Positions 24,522-26,221 of a stretch of 26,221 bases of DNA are shown here, in pieces. The notes under the pieces are model-generated. The model saw nothing but the letters and a program-made list of their open reading frames with translations, was not told where the DNA came from and made no database searches. The stretch lies in the NCBI GenBank assembly GCA_937895845.1, contig CALBLK010000064.1:1-26221 (forward strand), in the 5' to 3' direction. The position numbers were made by a program, and so were the translations under genes. This stretch comes from an uncultured Prevotella sp. GTDB lineage: Bacteria > Bacteroidota > Bacteroidia > Bacteroidales > Bacteroidaceae. Within the stretch, counting starts at the first letter, position 1. The number at the start of each line of letters is the position of its first letter.

Positions 24522-26072
24522 ATGAAAAAAATCAATTTGTTCATTGCTATTGCAATGGCCGTTTGCTTGTCATCATGCTCTGATGACAGCTGTGACCACA
24601 AAACAAGTGGAGAAAACTCAGACCAGGCTCTGAGCCTGGCGGGCAGCTGGTACAATGAGGAATTATGCGAAGAGGACACTTACAGTGAGAGTGGCACCTT
24701 TTACATGCGTTATGCAATCATAAAAAGATGTGGACAAGCCAAAGGTACGTGGGAACTGGACAGTAAGAACATGAGACTAACATGGACATACCCGTTCATG
24801 GGCCGGATGATGTTTAACGATTGGAAAGTGAAAAATTTTAAAGAACTTGGCTTCACCATAGCGTCGGATAAGAATGGTACCCATGAATATGGAAAGATTG
24901 TGGAAACATATACTCTGAATGTCGGTGAGACTGCCGCCATTCAGTTTTCTGCAAACTATCCGGACTACACGGTCTATTCATACACAAGCAAGAACGAGAG
25001 GATTGCCAGTGTGTCAGCCGATGGCTTGATTAAGGCTGAGGGAGAAAAGGGTACGACCTATATCAAGGTAGCCACCTCTGACGGAGACGCCTGGGTCAAA
25101 GTGATTGTTGGCGACAACTGTGCTGACCTGTGGTATGATTATGTTTCCATCATTGGGATGGATTATACAGGAATGGCCAACACGCTGAGGGAGCTTGGCT
25201 CTCCCGAAAGCGGCAGCGATGGCTATTCGTTTCGCTATTGGCTGCAGCTGCACGACATGATTGACTGTCTTAATGTCTTCTTGTGCCCTGAGGATGGACT
25301 GGTCACAGATATGCAGCTGGTGCTCAAGGATGGCGTGCCAGAGGTTGAGGTGTTGAGCTATATGAACTCTCGCTATTATAAACAGAGTGAGTCGGACGCG
25401 TATGTGATTTTTTCAACCCTGAAAGACTTGCAAGCCTCCAAGGCTGTTGTGGCGTATGACAAAACCAAAAACATGGTGCTAATGCTGGAAACGCAACATT
25501 TCTTGGGTCTGCATGAGACCGTCACTACCACGGATGTCTTTGGCACTTACTGGGAAGACCTTGGCTTGACACGCGACCAGTTAACAGCGAAATATGGCGC
25601 GCCTTACCAGGAAGAGGACGGAATGATGTACTATGTCGTTGGAACAGACTATGTTAACTTGGCCTGCTTTAAGATAGATGCTACTTCGCAAAAATGCACA
25701 CACTCACTCATCACCATCAATGAGAGCGTGGATACGTCTACTGTTGTTGACTATTATAACTCTAAATTTAACAAGTATGCCAATGGGACAGCGGCTGATG
25801 GCAGCCAGTATGCGTGGATTGACGGCGCGACAGTCGCAGAGTCTGCGGTGGGCGTTGTCTATTACCCCAACGACAGAATGGTCGTTTACCAGCCGCTTGG
25901 AGCAGCTGCCTCAGCAAAGGCGGCACGCTCAATGGCTGTTGGGGCTAACAGCTACCGGCAGGTGGCTGGCAGGGCGGAAGCCTGTCTGAACCGGGTGAGG
26001 AAAACGGCCGAAGAGCTGAAGGCCCGAAAAACAATTTCCTTGCAACGGCTGATGCGGATGGCTCGGAAATAA
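24522..26072 (+). CDS. Lipoprotein with Big2-like domain, last gene of the operon
   Basis: The 516-residue product has a lipoprotein signal (lipobox LSSC, Cys19), so it should be lipid-anchored in the envelope. Residues about 38-125 resemble a lipocalin-like region (SLAGSWYNEE, GTWELDSKNMRL), and about 130-197 a Big2 Ig-like domain (YTLNVGETAAIQFS, IASVSADGLIKAEG). The rest (200-470) has no family I recognise. The C-terminal ~50 residues are basic and helical (KTAEELKARKTISLQRLMRM). The gap to the phosphatase gene is 51 nt and A-rich, without a clear promoter, and the gene is followed by a strong terminator, so it is likely the last gene of the operon. Confidence 0.78.
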   Translation: MKKINLFIAIAMAVCLSSCSDDSCDHKTSGENSDQALSLAGSWYNEELCEEDTYSESGTFYMRYAIIKRCGQAKGTWELDSKNMRLTWTYPFMGRMMFNDWKVKNFKELGFTIASDKNGTHEYGKIVETYTLNVGETAAIQFSANYPDYTVYSYTSKNERIASVSADGLIKAEGEKGTTYIKVATSDGDAWVKVIVGDNCADLWYDYVSIIGMDYTGMANTLRELGSPESGSDGYSFRYWLQLHDMIDCLNVFLCPEDGLVTDMQLVLKDGVPEVEVLSYMNSRYYKQSESDAYVIFSTLKDLQASKAVVAYDKTKNMVLMLETQHFLGLHETVTTTDVFGTYWEDLGLTRDQLTAKYGAPYQEEDGMMYYVVGTDYVNLACFKIDATSQKCTHSLITINESVDTSTVVDYYNSKFNKYANGTAADGSQYAWIDGATVAESAVGVVYYPNDRMVVYQPLGAAASAKAARSMAVGANSYRQVAGRAEACLNRVRKTAEELKARKTISLQRLMRMARK

Positions 26073-26106
26073 GTTCACGTGTGGGCGCATGGCTCACGCA
26101 CAAGCC

Positions 26107-26146
26107 AAGGTGCAGGCTGGCGCTGTTGCCGGCCTGTACCTTTTTT
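26107..26146 (+). terminator. Intrinsic terminator of the kinase-phosphatase operon
   Basis: AAGGTGCAGGCTGGC (26107-26121) pairs with GCCGGCCTGTACCTT (26128-26142) over 15 bp with two G-U pairs and a 6-nt loop, and the 3' arm runs into six T residues (26141-26146). This is a strong rho-independent terminator 35 nt after the lipoprotein stop. Confidence 0.88.
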
Positions 26147-26165
26147 AATGCTTTTTGACTATTGT

Positions 26166-26197
26166 TTTGGCCGTTTCTGCCGTTTGCATTATCTTTG
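26166..26197 (+). promoter_or_regulatory. Consensus Bacteroidetes promoter at the right edge
   Basis: TTTG (26166-26169) and TATCTTTG (26190-26197) match the -33 and -7 boxes with a 20-nt spacer, within the usual 19-21. It faces right and would drive a gene beyond the window. Confidence 0.6.
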
Positions 26198-26221
26198 CAT
26201 AAGATAAGCTGCGCTCGGCAA

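Overview
The window looks like chromosomal DNA from a member of Bacteroidales (Bacteroidota), most likely Prevotella-like. Supporting signs are a type IX secretion protein of the PorQ type, BACON domains, a DUF349-repeat protein, a TonB-type protein with the usual Bacteroidetes N-terminus, an IS982-type transposase relic, and repeated matches to the Bacteroidetes promoter -7 box (TAnnTTTG) in front of genes. The genus is an inference; no rRNA is present.

Left part (1-7349) lies almost entirely on the minus strand: a DUF349-repeat protein running off the left edge, a CorA-type Mg2+ transporter with a hairpin over its ribosome binding site, a decayed IS982 transposase, a Fur-family regulator, tRNA-Ser(GGA), an intergenic block with three tandem repeats, and a tight tonB-like / polyprenyl synthase / tatD operon. 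A short divergent promoter region (7350-7434) separates this from a plus-strand operon: porQ, cmk, a secreted family 2 glycoside hydrolase overlapping cmk by ATGA, and a secreted Ig-like protein that ends in a terminator hairpin. An SPFH/band 7 membrane protein converges on that hairpin from the minus strand. About 1 kb without a convincing gene follows.

Right part (15121-26146) is the most interesting region: an eight-gene, one-direction locus bounded by a promoter -7 box and a strong intrinsic terminator. It encodes (1) a membrane-anchored Ser/Thr kinase with a repeat-built C-terminal tail, (2) a protein with three BACON domains and a predicted outer-membrane barrel, (3) a double zinc-ribbon protein with an FHA-like domain, (4) a soluble Ser/Thr kinase with an FHA domain, (5) an FHA - transmembrane - trypsin-like protease fusion, (6) an exported protein of unknown function, (7) a PP2C phosphatase with a transmembrane helix and an extracytoplasmic tail, and (8) a lipoprotein with a Big2-like domain. 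Kinases, phosphatase and FHA phosphothreonine readers would sit in the cytoplasm, while four products carry parts to the periplasm or outer membrane. I infer a phosphorylation-controlled envelope system in which cytoplasmic phospho-signals govern a periplasmic protease and outer-membrane proteins. The individual domains are known; I do not recognise the combination as a described system.
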